The notes below the pieces were generated by a model. That model worked only from the letters and a program-made list of their open reading frames with translations. It was not told the DNA's origin and made no database searches. 64,000 nt of DNA from Skermanella aerolata KACC 11604 (GTDB lineage: Bacteria > Pseudomonadota > Alphaproteobacteria > Azospirillales > Azospirillaceae). Each line of letters starts with the position of its first letter. Within the stretch, counting starts at the first letter, position 1. The translations under genes and the position numbers were made by a program. Below are positions 49,219 to 58,551 of this stretch, piece after piece. The stretch lies in NCBI RefSeq assembly GCF_000936425.1, contig NZ_AVFK01000016.1, forward strand, positions 1 to 64,000, given 5' to 3'.

Positions 49219-49426
49219 GGCCGCCCTGCATGAGTTCAAGGCGATCTTCAGCCGGCTGAAGCAGACCGGCCGGCTGATGGTCGGGGTTCCCTGCTACGAC
49301 ACCTATGTCGCCCACCGGCTCGCCAACCATCCGGACGAGCCGGTGATGACCTACGAGGAGTTCTTCCGCGACCGGCAGGACACCCGCTACGGCGTCAAGG
49401 GTGGCGGCATGAACCGCTGCTGCTGA
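49211..49426 (+). CDS. YbdD/YjiX family small protein (CstA partner)
   Basis: 71 residues: MVGVPCYDTYVAHRLANHPDEPVMTYEEFFRDRQDTRYGVKGGGMNRCC has the family pattern YDTYVAH...HP...M...EFF..RQ..RY and the GGG-x-RCC tail. In E. coli, YbdD and YjiX are required for the CstA and BtsT pyruvate carriers. The ATG overlaps cstA as ATGCATGA, so expression is coupled. Confidence 0.92.
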   Translation: MHEAALHEFKAIFSRLKQTGRLMVGVPCYDTYVAHRLANHPDEPVMTYEEFFRDRQDTRYGVKGGGMNRCC

Positions 49427-49441
49427 GGCGGCGGCCATTGC

Positions 49442-49488
49442 AAAATGAAGGAGGGCGCCAGCTTCAGCCGGCGCCCCCTTTTCATTTT
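49442..49488. terminator. bidirectional terminator between ybdD and the RTX gene
   Basis: GGGCGCC and GGCGCCC form the core, extended by AAAATGAA/TTCATTTT at the ends, so U-rich tails follow on both strands. It is 16 nt after the ybdD stop. Confidence 0.8.
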
Positions 49489-49507
49489 CGATCGCTATCG
49501 CTCTTTG

Positions 49508-50353
49508 TCAGCCGATGGCGAAGAAGGCCTGCGGGTTCTGCTGGATGTCCGCGGCGGAGACGTTCATCAGCGTGATGGTGTCGCCGTTGCCGAGGTCGAT
49601 CACAGCATGGCCGCCGGAATCGACGACGCGGCTTGCCAGATCGTCGGCGCTGGTGACCTGAAGGCCGTTGATGTTGCGCGAGACGAGCAGGATGTCCTCG
49701 CCCTTGTTGAAGTCCATGACGACGTCCTGGCCGCCGCCGCCCCGGAACACGAAGGTATCGGCGCCGGCACCGCCGGTCAGCGTGTCGTTGCCGGTGCCGC
49801 CGCGCAGGATGTCGTCGCCCGTGCCGCCGAACAGCACGTCGTCGCCGTTGCCGCCCGCCAGCACGTCGTTGCCGGAACCGCCGTGCAGGATGTCGTTGCC
49901 GTTGTCGCCCCTGAGGTAGTCGTCGCCCGACCCGCCGTAGAGCACGTCGGCATGGCCGCCGCCCAGCAGCGTATCGTTGCCGGAACCGCCGTACAGGATG
50001 TCGCGGCCGTCGCCGCCATCCAGGATGTCGTTGCCGCTGCCGCCCTGGAGGATGTCGTGGCCGTGCTGGCCCTTGAGGATGTCGTTGCCGCTGCCGCCGA
50101 TCAGGACATCGTCGGACGTGCCACCCATCAGGATGTCGTCGCCGCTGCCGCCCAACAGGATGTCGGAACGGGCACCGCCGTCGAGGTAATCGTCGCCGGC
50201 CCCGCCGTCGAGCACGTCCTCGCCCCAGTTGCCGAACAGCATATCGTCGCCGTCGCCCGCGATGATATGGTCGGCCCTGCCGCCGCCGTTCAGGAAATCG
50301 GCATCGTCAGTGCCGTATTGAGTGTCGTATGCACCACCGGGAAGTGTCGCCAT
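49508..50353 (-). CDS. RTX-repeat protein, calcium-binding, probable type I secretion substrate
   Basis: 281 residues. About residues 25-205 consist of about twenty glycine/aspartate nonapeptides of the form GGxGxDxLx ([22 protein letters not shown] and so on), a calcium beta-roll. No catalytic or adhesion domain precedes them. The C-terminal ~75 residues ([24 protein letters not shown] ...) match the type I secretion region of serralysin-type substrates. No T1SS genes are near. Start ATG 50353 has GAGG 8 nt upstream. Cargo role unknown. Confidence 0.9.
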   Translation of the reverse strand: MATLPGGAYDTQYGTDDADFLNGGGRADHIIAGDGDDMLFGNWGEDVLDGGAGDDYLDGGARSDILLGGSGDDILMGGTSDDVLIGGSGNDILKGQHGHDILQGGSGNDILDGGDGRDILYGGSGNDTLLGGGHADVLYGGSGDDYLRGDNGNDILHGGSGNDVLAGGNGDDVLFGGTGDDILRGGTGNDTLTGGAGADTFVFRGGGGQDVVMDFNKGEDILLVSRNINGLQVTSADDLASRVVDSGGHAVIDLGNGDTITLMNVSAADIQQNPQAFFAIG

Positions 50354-50563
50354 GAGCAGCCTCGCGCTGAATCGTTTGTCTGATGTTTCCAGTCTGTGGC
50401 GCGAATTTGGCTTAACTCTATCGATCGCTCAAGTGATGAATAGCCGGTTCACTATTTGTCACAAAATGCCGGAGAATGATTTGAGAATGGAGACAAAACG
50501 CCCCTTAACACTGGCCTTTTCATCGAATGGGCAGCGCTGTTTCTCGGCAGCGGGCTTCTGTAG

Positions 50564-51064
50564 ATGACCGGTCGGTGGCGCCCGATGGCGGTCACGGATC
50601 TGCCCATCGTGGAGCGGGTCGCGGAGGTCGTCCATCCCGGCTATCCGGAGTCGGGCGCGGTCCCGGCGGAGCGGCTGAGTCTGTTTCCCGCGGGCTGCCT
50701 GATCGCCGAAAACGGGCAGGGCGCCGTGCTGGGCTACGCCGTCAGCCATCCGGGACAGCTTGGCCGGCCGCCGGCGCTCGACAGCCTGCTCGGGCGGATA
50801 TCTCCCGATGCCGACTGCCTGTATCTGCACGACGTGGCATTGCTTCCCGAAGCGCGGGGACTGGGCCTGGGCGAATCGCTGGTGGACCTGCTGCGGGCTC
50901 TCGGTGCCCGGTCCGGCTTCACGCTGCTGGCGCTGACAGCGGTCAACCGCTCGACACCCTATTGGAGACGCCGCGGCTTCTCCGACTATTCGGGCGATGA
51001 GATGCTAGCCGCCAAGCTGGCCTCTTATGGCGGCGACGCCGTCTACATGATCTCGGAAGTCTGA
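50564..51064 (+). CDS. GNAT-family N-acetyltransferase
   Basis: 166 residues. Acetyl-CoA motif: LYLHDVALLPEARGLGLGESLVDLLRAL, then ALTAVNRSTPYWRRRGF. Substrate unknown; small molecules or protein N-termini are common in this family. The ATG at 50564 follows a TAG in another frame and no clear RBS. It precedes the transglutaminase gene by 109 bp. Confidence 0.8.
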   Translation: MTGRWRPMAVTDLPIVERVAEVVHPGYPESGAVPAERLSLFPAGCLIAENGQGAVLGYAVSHPGQLGRPPALDSLLGRISPDADCLYLHDVALLPEARGLGLGESLVDLLRALGARSGFTLLALTAVNRSTPYWRRRGFSDYSGDEMLAAKLASYGGDAVYMISEV

Positions 51065-51173
51065 CGGCCAACCATATTGCGTTCGGCTCCGGTCGCTTTT
51101 GTCAGGGAACGGCTATCGCCGTTTTGCGTTGTGATGCCGATCCAACTGGTGCGCATCGCGCGGAGGCCGTCCC

Positions 51174-52010
51174 ATGAAGTATTCGGTAAGCTGCACGCTT
51201 GGTTACGAAGTCGCGGAGGAGACGGTCTGCCTGTTCAACTTGCAGCCTTCGCAGTTCGACCGTCAGGTCCTCCTTGGCGAGAACCTGGACTTGAGCGGCG
51301 GACGGGAAATCGACCGCTTCACCGTGAGCGAATCCGGCAACCGCATCTTCAAGGTGCTGGCGCCTTCCGGCAAGCTCCTGCTCAAGTACCGGGCGGATGT
51401 CGACCTGGATCCGCTGCTGGAGGATCCCGCGACGATCAAGGCGGTGGAGCCAATCGACCTGCCGCTGGACGTGCTGCCGCACCTGAACCCCAGCCGGTTC
51501 TGCCAGTCCGACCGGCTCAAGGCCTTCGCCAACCGGGAGTTCGGGCAGATCGAGCGCGGTCATGGATCGGTGACCGCCATCTGCAACTGGATTCACGATA
51601 CCCTGGAATACCTGCCCGGCAGCTCCCACGGCACCACGTCGGCGGTCGATACGATCATCGACCATGCCGGCGTCTGCCGCGACTTTGCCCATCTCGGCAT
51701 CACGATGTGCAGGGCGATGGATATCCCCGCCCGCTACGTCAGTTCCTACGCCTTCCGGCTCGACCCGCCCGACTTCCACGCCGTCTTCGAGGCCTATCTG
51801 GGCGGCCGCTGGTACTTGTTCGACGCGACCCGCAAGGCGGCCCTCGACGGGTTGATCCGGATCGGCCTTGGCCGCGACGCCGCCGAGGTGTCCTTCTCGT
51901 CCTTCTTCGGCAAGGTGGAGCCCGCCGAGATGGAGGTTGCCATCACGTCGCCCGGCCGCGGTACGGAGGTTGACCTGACCACCAAGGCGGTGTCGCTGTC
52001 GGAACGGTGA
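51174..52010 (+). CDS. transglutaminase-like cysteine protease family protein
   Basis: 278 residues from the ATG at 51174 (GGAGG 7 nt upstream). Catalytic Cys in HAGVCRDFAHLG, His in DFHAVFEAYL, Asp in FDATR, in the order of the transglutaminase core. The N-terminal ~110 residues are beta-rich (YSVSCTLGYEVAEETVCLFNLQP). Cytoplasmic by sequence; such proteins act as peptidases or amide-forming enzymes. Convergent with xth. Confidence 0.85.
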   Translation: MKYSVSCTLGYEVAEETVCLFNLQPSQFDRQVLLGENLDLSGGREIDRFTVSESGNRIFKVLAPSGKLLLKYRADVDLDPLLEDPATIKAVEPIDLPLDVLPHLNPSRFCQSDRLKAFANREFGQIERGHGSVTAICNWIHDTLEYLPGSSHGTTSAVDTIIDHAGVCRDFAHLGITMCRAMDIPARYVSSYAFRLDPPDFHAVFEAYLGGRWYLFDATRKAALDGLIRIGLGRDAAEVSFSSFFGKVEPAEMEVAITSPGRGTEVDLTTKAVSLSER

Positions 52011-52037
52011 GGAAGCGGTGAAGCCGCCGGCCCGCCG

Positions 52038-52829
52038 TCAGACGTCGAGGTCCACTAGCACCGGCACATGGTCCGATGGCTTCGGCTCCCAGCCGCGGGC
52101 GTCGCGCAGGACCTGCTGGCCGCGCAGGCTGCCGGCCAGCGGCTGCGTCACCCAGATGTGATCCAGCCGCCGGCCCCGGTTGGCGGCGGTCCAATCCTTC
52201 GCCCGGTAGCTCCACCACGTGTATAGCTTCTGATCGTCCGGTACGAAGTGACGGACCGCATCGACCCAGCCGATCGACCGCTGCATGGCGTTGAGCCGCT
52301 CGATCTCGACCGGAGTGTGCGATACCACGTCCATCATCTGCTTGTGCGACCAGACGTCGTGTTCGAGCGGTGCGATATTGAAGTCGCCGACCACGACCAT
52401 CGGCCGGTCCGCCGCACGCTCCGCCGACCACCACGCCGTCATCTCGTCCAGGAACCGGAGCTTGTGCTGGAACTTGACGTTGACATCAGGGTCGGGGATG
52501 TCGCCGCCGGACGGGATATAGACGCTGTGGATCTCGATCCCGCCGACATGCGCGATGGCGTGGCGGCAGTCCTGCTTCTCGCACCAGTGCTGGACGCACT
52601 CGCCCGAGATCGGCTTGAGCGACAGGATCGCGACGCCGTTGTATCCCTTCATGCCGTGAATCAGGGTGTGGACGTAACCGCGCTCCGCCAGGGGAGCCAG
52701 CGGAAAGGTCTCGTCCACCGTCTTGGTTTCCTGAAGGCAGATGACGTCGGGCTTTTGCTCGTCGATCAGGCGAAGCAGCAGGTCCAGCCTGAGCCGGACA
52801 GAATTGATGTTCCAAGTGGCGATTCGCAC
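52038..52829 (-). CDS. xth: exodeoxyribonuclease III
   Basis: 263 residues from a GTG at 52829 (MRIATWNINSVRLR opening). Motifs: LQETKT (metal Glu), IPSGGD, GDFNIAP (Asn), RRLDHIWVT (Asp) and PSDHVPV (His). It cleaves abasic sites and removes 3' blocks in base-excision repair. The longer frame to 52919 is not conserved. Convergent with the transglutaminase gene. Confidence 0.95.
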   Translation of the reverse strand: MRIATWNINSVRLRLDLLLRLIDEQKPDVICLQETKTVDETFPLAPLAERGYVHTLIHGMKGYNGVAILSLKPISGECVQHWCEKQDCRHAIAHVGGIEIHSVYIPSGGDIPDPDVNVKFQHKLRFLDEMTAWWSAERAADRPMVVVGDFNIAPLEHDVWSHKQMMDVVSHTPVEIERLNAMQRSIGWVDAVRHFVPDDQKLYTWWSYRAKDWTAANRGRRLDHIWVTQPLAGSLRGQQVLRDARGWEPKPSDHVPVLVDLDV

Positions 52830-53329
52830 GGGTCTTACTCGAAATGGACGGGAAGATCGGAGGGCCGGTACCGGGCGGCGGCACCATACCCGATCATGGC
52901 GTTCCGGTCGCGCTTTCAAACTTCCCGGACAACGGAAACGCCCGGCCAGGGGGAGGCCGGGCGTTGAAGCTCCGTTTCAGGATCCCGGATGCGGCAGGGG
53001 TAACCGGTAGCCGGGCGATTGCCTCCAGGGGAAGAGGCGACGCTTCGATCAGGAAGGTGGCGGACAGACCAGTCCAGACCAATGCGTCAGATGCATGGCA
53101 GGCATGTTTAAAGTGCAGAGGCTTTGCCCTGCGACATAGTGCTGGTTGAAAAACCCTGAGTAATCAGGCTACGAAAAGCTTCAAGCTACTATCTGAAGGG
53201 CGTGCGACAAATCGGTCCGTTCAGGCAAGTCACCCAACTGGCGTAGGTTATATCGGGCGCACCGTTTTCCGACACCATTGCCCAGACCTGTTGCCTTATC
53301 GCGCCAGCAGCCTTACCGAGGGACAAACC
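52830..53329. other. 500-bp intergenic region with a strong hairpin
   Basis: No convincing gene. A perfect 11-bp hairpin, AACGCCCGGCC with a 7-nt loop (52937-52965), is followed on the minus strand by TTCCGTTG. It lies ~110 nt upstream of the xth GTG and could end an unannotated minus-strand transcript or be part of the xth leader. A small CCTGA-GTAA-TCAGG hairpin-like motif lies at 53155-53168. The rest is unremarkable. Confidence 0.4.
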
Positions 53330-53821
53330 TTGCCTGATACCGCGAGAGAAACAACCCTGAAGCGTCCGCGCGCGCGCGATAATCGCCAGCCTAAACTTGC
53401 CCTCGGTCTGCTGCCGGATCTGATCGGATATAGTCTGCGCAAGGCGCAGATCGCCGTTTTTCAGAACTTTCAGAACGCCGTCGCTCCGCACGACATCACG
53501 CCCGGCCAGTTCGGCGTCCTGATCCTGATCCGCGAGAATGTCGGCCTCAGCCAGTCGGAACTGGGGTCCGCCGTCGGCATCGACCGGTCCACCATGGTCG
53601 CGGTGATCGACCGGCTGGAAAGCCGGGGTTGGGTGGTCCGGGCGCCTTCCCCCAACGACCGCCGGTCCTATGCGCTGGAACTGAGCCCCGCCGGCACAGC
53701 GCTGGTCGAGGACCTGATCCCGCGCGTGCGGGCTCATGAACGCACGATGGCGAAGGACCTGAACAAGCAGGAGCAAGCGATCCTGATCGACCTGCTGAAC
53801 CGGGTCTCCCGCGCTAGCTGA
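53330..53821 (+). CDS. MarR-family regulator
   Basis: 163 residues from a TTG at 53330 that has GAGGG 7 nt upstream; the open frame to TTG 53291 lacks a site. Winged helix at ~52-112: LSQSELGSAVGIDRSTMVAVIDRLESRGWVVRAPSPNDRRSYALELSPAG. No Cys for redox sensing near the start. Ligand and target unknown. Its last 8 nt overlap the end of the convergent C26 hydrolase gene. Confidence 0.88.
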   Translation: MPDTARETTLKRPRARDNRQPKLALGLLPDLIGYSLRKAQIAVFQNFQNAVAPHDITPGQFGVLILIRENVGLSQSELGSAVGIDRSTMVAVIDRLESRGWVVRAPSPNDRRSYALELSPAGTALVEDLIPRVRAHERTMAKDLNKQEQAILIDLLNRVSRAS

Positions 53822-54596
53822 CGGTTTCGCCCTGGTTCGTCCGCGTTGCCGCACGGGCGCCGCAGGCTTGGCCGAACGCCTTGAACAGGGCCGTGCTGTC
53901 CGGGCACTCCCAGAAACGCCATTCGGGGTGCCACTGCACCGCCAGCGCGAAGGCGGGCGCGCCGGTGACGCTCACCGCTTCGATCAGGCCGTCGGGAGCC
54001 ATCGCTTCGGCGGTCAGACCGTCGGCCAGCCGGTCGATCGCCTGGGCGTGGATCGAGTTGACCCGGATTTCCCGCTTGCCGGTGATCCTTTCCAGCATAC
54101 CGCCGGGCGTCAGACCGACGGAATGCACCTTGGCATACTGCTCCTCCACCGGGCGGTTGTCGTCGGCCCGGTGATCCAACTTGCCCGGCAGCTCCTGGAC
54201 CCGCTGATGGAGCGACCCGCCAAGCGCCACGTTCAGCTCCTGGATGCCCCGGCAGATCGCGAGGACCGGCACCCCGGCCGCCAGCGCCGCCCGTATCAGG
54301 GGCAGGGTGGTGGCGTCGCGTTCGGGATCGTGCAGGGTGCCCGGAACGCTGGATGGGCCGCCATAGCGCGCCGGCTCCACGTTGGAAGGGCTGCCGGTAA
54401 CCAGCAATCCGTCAAGCCGCCCGACCAGCCCGGCAAGGTCCAGCGTATCGCCCAGCGCTGGGATGACCAGCGGCAGGGCGCCGGCGCCGTCGGATACCGC
54501 GCGGATATACTTGTCGCCCGCGATATGGAACGGATGATGCCCCAACTGCCGGGCACAGGCGGGAACTCCGACGAGCGGGAGAGGCGACGCGGCCAT
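53814..54596 (-). CDS. gamma-glutamyl-gamma-aminobutyrate hydrolase family (peptidase C26)
   Basis: 260 residues, class-I glutamine amidotransferase fold. The nucleophile is Cys in AICRGIQELNVALGGSLHQ, the His is in AVQWHPEWRFW, and the Glu follows three residues later. It hydrolyses gamma-glutamyl amides as PuuD does in putrescine breakdown, or acts as ammonia donor. No other puu genes are near. Convergent with the MarR regulator with 8-nt overlap. Confidence 0.9.
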   Translation of the reverse strand: MAASPLPLVGVPACARQLGHHPFHIAGDKYIRAVSDGAGALPLVIPALGDTLDLAGLVGRLDGLLVTGSPSNVEPARYGGPSSVPGTLHDPERDATTLPLIRAALAAGVPVLAICRGIQELNVALGGSLHQRVQELPGKLDHRADDNRPVEEQYAKVHSVGLTPGGMLERITGKREIRVNSIHAQAIDRLADGLTAEAMAPDGLIEAVSVTGAPAFALAVQWHPEWRFWECPDSTALFKAFGQACGARAATRTNQGETVS

Positions 54597-54685
54597 GGAC
54601 GGGAGGACTCCGGAAGTGGATTCGAGATTGGATTGCTAGGCTTCAAGATGTGGCGGCCGGACACCGTTGCCAAGACGCCCGCCTA

Positions 54686-55000
54686 TCAGATCCGGAAGCC
54701 GCCGGCGGCAGTCAAAAGAACAGGTTCCATCCGCCGCCACGGGATGACCCGAACGATGGCGATCGGAGATGTTTTGCGATAAACCACGGCGTAACGTTTC
54801 AGGGCGGTCCAGAAAAAGACGTCGTGGTCCGTAAGGTCTTGCCTTCTATGCCCCATGCCTGGGCTGGAGCTGATCTTTGCAAAGGCGTTATAGAGGTCAT
54901 CAATCACGACATCGGCGCCGTTTTCGTCTTCGATGTCCTCGACGTAAGCATAGATCTCGTCAAGGTCATCAAGGACGAGCGGCGCGACCGAGTAGTTCAT
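54686..55000 (-). CDS. ParE/RelE-family toxin
   Basis: 104 residues. LDDLDEIYAYVEDIEDENGADVVIDDLYNAFAKISSSPGMGHRRQDL is the RelE/ParE helical hairpin, and YAVVYRKTSPIAIVRVIPWRR the final strands. ParE toxins poison gyrase; RelE ones cleave mRNA; sequence alone does not decide. It starts 2 nt after the antitoxin stop. Confidence 0.85.
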   Translation of the reverse strand: MNYSVAPLVLDDLDEIYAYVEDIEDENGADVVIDDLYNAFAKISSSPGMGHRRQDLTDHDVFFWTALKRYAVVYRKTSPIAIVRVIPWRRMEPVLLTAAGGFRI

Positions 55001-55002
55001 GC

Positions 55003-55275
55003 TTATCCTGTTCGCTTTGCGTTGCGCCGTGCTGTGATCCGCTCTTTGGTCAAACGCCGCGCCTCATCGCCGGGTATGGCTTCGCCCCGATCCAACTGGG
55101 CCAACCCGTCGGCGATTTTCCGGTTGAACAGGTCTATCTCACGGGCGCGTGACTCGTCGAATTGAAAGAACAGCCGCAGTGCTTCGCGCATGACCTCGCT
55201 TGCGGACGTATAATGCCCACTGGCGACACGCTGCTCGATCAGCCGCTCGAGTTCGGGAGTAAGGGATACGTTCAT
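55003..55275 (-). CDS. ParD-like antitoxin
   Basis: 90 residues. MNVSLTPELERLIEQRVASGHYTSASEVMREALRLF is the ribbon-helix-helix head of ParD, followed by an acidic/basic tail that wraps the toxin. It binds its own promoter as a dimer. GGAGG lies 7 nt before the ATG on the minus strand. Confidence 0.87.
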   Translation of the reverse strand: MNVSLTPELERLIEQRVASGHYTSASEVMREALRLFFQFDESRAREIDLFNRKIADGLAQLDRGEAIPGDEARRLTKERITARRNAKRTG

Positions 55276-55451
55276 GAACCACCTCCTGGTAACGAACTAT
55301 AGCAAAGTCTGTTACTCAGGCAACCCAATGCCAATTCGACTCGGGCTGGTACAATATGGGATCAAATGCGGAACGTCGCCGTCAAGCGGTCCGAATCGGG
55401 AACTAAAGCAGAATGAACGGCCTGTCTGCATCCGGCCAAGTCGACATCCGG

Positions 55452-55883
55452 TCAGGCCGTCATGTCGAGCAGGTCCTTCATCATGTCGCTGGAGGTGCGG
55501 GCCATCGACAGGCTGGCGGAATAGGCGCGGGAGCCCAGGATCTGCTGGCCAATCTCCTCGCCGGTATCGACGTTTGGAGCACCGACCATGCCTTCCGCGT
55601 CGGCGTCCGGCGACGAAGGGTCGTACTCGGCGACGATGGGCTGCGACAGAGGCTTCAGTGAGGCTTGGGTTCCGGCGCCCTGACCGTTGCCGGTACGCAG
55701 GTCGCTTTGGGTGGTCGTCAGCGGCGTGTAGGGTGCGCGGCTATCGGTGCCGGTCGCAGCAGAACTTCCGGCATCGGGTAGCCGGCCGGTGGTGCGCTGG
55801 TTGGCGAGGTTGGACGCCGACGCGTCGATCCGCCTGGTGGCCGCCGAGGCGCCCGACAGGGCGATGCCGAGAATGTCGCTCAT
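55452..55883 (-). CDS. lone flagellar rod (FlgC-like) family protein
   Basis: 143 residues. The N-terminus LGIALSGASAATRRIDASASNLANQRTTG matches the flagellar basal-body rod signature (ANxANxxTxG) and the C-terminus NVDTGEEIGQQILGSRAYSASLSMARTSSDMMKDLLDM matches the rod C-terminal domain. Its middle is Thr/Ser/Gly-rich and unlike standard FlgC. No flagellar genes surround it. It may be an orphan paralogue of the rod or filament cap family. Confidence 0.75.
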   Translation of the reverse strand: MSDILGIALSGASAATRRIDASASNLANQRTTGRLPDAGSSAATGTDSRAPYTPLTTTQSDLRTGNGQGAGTQASLKPLSQPIVAEYDPSSPDADAEGMVGAPNVDTGEEIGQQILGSRAYSASLSMARTSSDMMKDLLDMTA

Positions 55884-55937
55884 GGTTCCGAGTCCCCTTC
55901 AACCCGGACACATCATATGCCGAACCGGCGGCGCCGT

Positions 55938-57686
55938 TCAATCGTTGCGGTGGCGCGGCAGGCGTACCGTGAAGACCGCACCGCGCACTTCAGCCGCATC
56001 CGGCTCGCTATCCGCGTGGCGGTTGCGGGCGAAGATCTCGCCGCCATGGGCATCGACAATCTGCTTGGAGATGCTGAGCCCCAGGCCGGAATGGGTGCCG
56101 AACTTCTCGCCCGCCGGCCGTTCGGTGTAGAAGCGGTCGAAGATCGCTTCCAGCTTGCCTTCCGGCATGCCCGGCCCTTGGTCGGCGACGGTCACCTCGA
56201 CGAATTCGCCCGTGGCCCTGGCGCTGACGGCGACGGTACCGTCCGGCGGCGAGAACGACAGCGCATTGGCGATGATGTTCTGGAAGACCTGTACCAGCCG
56301 TCCTTCCAGGCCCGGTACCGTCAGGTCGGCCCCGGTCGGCAGGTCGAGCAGGACGCGCGGAGCGGCGCGCTCGGCCGCCGTGGTCTCGTGGATGTCGGTC
56401 AGCATGCGGAGCATGCGGCCGATATCGACCGGCTCCGTTTCCGCGCGGCTCAATTCGGCGTCCAGGCGCGACGCGTTGGAGATATCGCTGATCAGGCGGT
56501 CCATCCGCTGGATGTCGTCCTCGATGATCGACATCAGCCGGCGCTGCTGGTCCGGGTCGCGGACCCGCGCCACGGTTTCCACGGCACTGCGCAGGCTGGT
56601 CAGCGGGTTCTTGATCTCGTGGGCGACATCGGCGGCGAAGCTTTCGATCGCGTCCATCCGCAGCCACAGCGCCGCCGTCATGTCGCGCAGCGCGCCGGAC
56701 AGGTCGCCGATCTCGTCGCCGCGCCGGCTGAAGTCGGGGATCTCGTGGTGCCGGCCATGGCCGCGCCGGACATGGTCCGCCGCCGCCGCCAGCTTGCGGA
56801 TCGGCCGCGCTATGGTGCCGGCCAGATAGAACGACAGCAGCACCGTCACGGCCAGCGCGACCGCGAAGACCTTCAGGATGTCGAGCCTGACCGAGCGGAT
56901 CGCGGCGTCGATCTGGGCGCCGCCCCGTGACAGCATGACCGCGCCCAGCACCTGCTTGAAGCGCTGGACCGGTACCGCCACGGTCAGGATCATGCCATGG
57001 TCGGATGTCGTCCAGACGCTGGCGCTCAGGTCGCCGGTCAGCGCGCGGACCACGTCCTCGTAATGGTTGGCGACCTGATCGGGGCCTTCGCGGAACACCG
57101 GGAACTTGTCGCGCGACGGCAGGGCGTTGACGATCCGGTCGTAGATGTCGATGGCGAGGCGGGTCGGCCAGCCGCCCTGGACCGGTGGCGGCAGTTCCTC
57201 GATCTGGACCACGCCGCCGGGGCCGATCAGCACGCGGCTGTCGGCTATCAGCCGGCCGAAGGGATCGAACAGCCGGGTCCGGGTGTCGGTCGTCTCAACC
57301 AGCCGGCGGACCATCTGCCGCGCCAGGTCATGGGAGAGGTCGTTGGTCTCGTCGCCGTCGCGGGTGACCGCGGCCTCGCCGATGGCCCCGGCGAAGATGC
57401 GGGCTTCCGTCAGGAGCGCCTCAAGCTCGCTTTCGATCAAGCGGTCCTGGTAGCGGCCGAGATAGAGCAGCCCCCCGACCAGGATCGCCAGGGCCAGGAC
57501 GTTGACCGCCAGGATCCGGAGAGTCAGCGGCGAGAAAGCGCGGCGGTAGCGTTGGGACGCCGAATTCCGGTCATGGTTCCGTTCCGGCGGTGCCGATTCG
57601 GCCCTCTTTCCTCGCGCCGGCGGCGCCATCTTGCCTTTAGACGCCCTTGGCGGACTCGCCGTCGGCGCCAGGGTCCGTTCAAGCAT
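55938..57686 (-). CDS. chvG: sensor histidine kinase ChvG
   Basis: 582 residues from the ATG at 57686, which overlaps chvI by 8 nt. Two TM helices (near ~60-80 and ~290-310) flank a periplasmic sensor domain; HAMP follows. His in [17 protein letters not shown] is the phosphorylated residue; N box [11 protein letters not shown] and G boxes [10 protein letters not shown] and [15 protein letters not shown] are intact. ChvG responds to acid and envelope stress with ChvI. Usual next genes hprK and PTS genes are absent here. Confidence 0.93.
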   Translation of the reverse strand: MLERTLAPTASPPRASKGKMAPPARGKRAESAPPERNHDRNSASQRYRRAFSPLTLRILAVNVLALAILVGGLLYLGRYQDRLIESELEALLTEARIFAGAIGEAAVTRDGDETNDLSHDLARQMVRRLVETTDTRTRLFDPFGRLIADSRVLIGPGGVVQIEELPPPVQGGWPTRLAIDIYDRIVNALPSRDKFPVFREGPDQVANHYEDVVRALTGDLSASVWTTSDHGMILTVAVPVQRFKQVLGAVMLSRGGAQIDAAIRSVRLDILKVFAVALAVTVLLSFYLAGTIARPIRKLAAAADHVRRGHGRHHEIPDFSRRGDEIGDLSGALRDMTAALWLRMDAIESFAADVAHEIKNPLTSLRSAVETVARVRDPDQQRRLMSIIEDDIQRMDRLISDISNASRLDAELSRAETEPVDIGRMLRMLTDIHETTAAERAAPRVLLDLPTGADLTVPGLEGRLVQVFQNIIANALSFSPPDGTVAVSARATGEFVEVTVADQGPGMPEGKLEAIFDRFYTERPAGEKFGTHSGLGLSISKQIVDAHGGEIFARNRHADSEPDAAEVRGAVFTVRLPRHRND

Positions 57687-58377
57687 CGCGATAGCGGTAG
57701 CCGACGCCGTACAGCGTCTCGATCTGGCCGAACTCGGTGTCGATCGCCTTGAACTTCTTGCGCAGGCGCTTGATGTGGCTGTCGATCGTCCTGTCGTCCA
57801 CGTAGATGTGCTCGCCATAGGCGGCATCCATCAGTTGGTCGCGGCTCTTGACGTGGCCGGGACGGACGGCGAGCGCCTTGACCAGCAGGAACTCGGTCAC
57901 CGTCAGCTCGATCGGCTGCCCTTTCCAGGCGCAGGCATGGCGGGCGGGGTCGAGCAGCAGGTCGCCGCGCACGATCACGCTGGCCGGATCGGCGGTCCCC
58001 TTGTCCTGGCGCATCTGCTCGCGCCGCAGCAGCGCCCGGATGCGCTCGATCAGCAGGCGCTGGCTGAACGGCTTCTTGATGTAATCGTCGGCCCCCATGC
58101 GGAGCCCGAGCACTTCGTCCACCTCATCGTCCTTCGACGTCAGGAAAATCACGGGCATGCCGCTGGTCTGGCGCAGGCGCGACAGCAGCTCCATGCCGTC
58201 CATGCGCGGCATCTTGATGTCCAGCACGGCCAGATCGACCGGCTTGGCCGTCAGGCCGCGCAGGGCCTCGTCGCCGTCGGTGTATGTCCGGACTTCGAAG
58301 CCCTCGGCTTCCAGCGCGATCGATACCGACGTCAGAATATTGCGGTCGTCATCAACCAGCGCGATCGTTTGCGGCAA
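57679..58377 (-). CDS. chvI: response regulator ChvI
   Basis: 232 residues, OmpR/PhoB type. Receiver: DDDRN (acidic pocket), Asp in [19 protein letters not shown] and Lys in YIKKPFSQ. The winged helix ends [18 protein letters not shown] ... [11 protein letters not shown]. ChvI controls envelope, exopolysaccharide and symbiosis-type genes in alphaproteobacteria. It is divergent from the HugZ-like gene and close to pckA, a conserved arrangement. Confidence 0.95.
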   Translation of the reverse strand: MPQTIALVDDDRNILTSVSIALEAEGFEVRTYTDGDEALRGLTAKPVDLAVLDIKMPRMDGMELLSRLRQTSGMPVIFLTSKDDEVDEVLGLRMGADDYIKKPFSQRLLIERIRALLRREQMRQDKGTADPASVIVRGDLLLDPARHACAWKGQPIELTVTEFLLVKALAVRPGHVKSRDQLMDAAYGEHIYVDDRTIDSHIKRLRKKFKAIDTEFGQIETLYGVGYRYRDA

Positions 58378-58551
58378 CGCGCCTCTCCTTCATGCACGTT
58401 CGACGTGATGCACCCGTTCGGATGCGCGAAATGAAGCATCCGTCCGGGTGCGGAAAATCCCTCTTCCGCACCGGCACTGTGGTTTGCCAATATGGCACCA
58501 TTGCGGCGCAAAATCGGGCATGCTGAGCCCAGGAAAACGGCGGTCCGACAG

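Noticed and set aside
49600-50230. Regular DNA repeats that look array-like
   Set aside because: They encode the RTX nonapeptides; there are no spacers and no cas genes.
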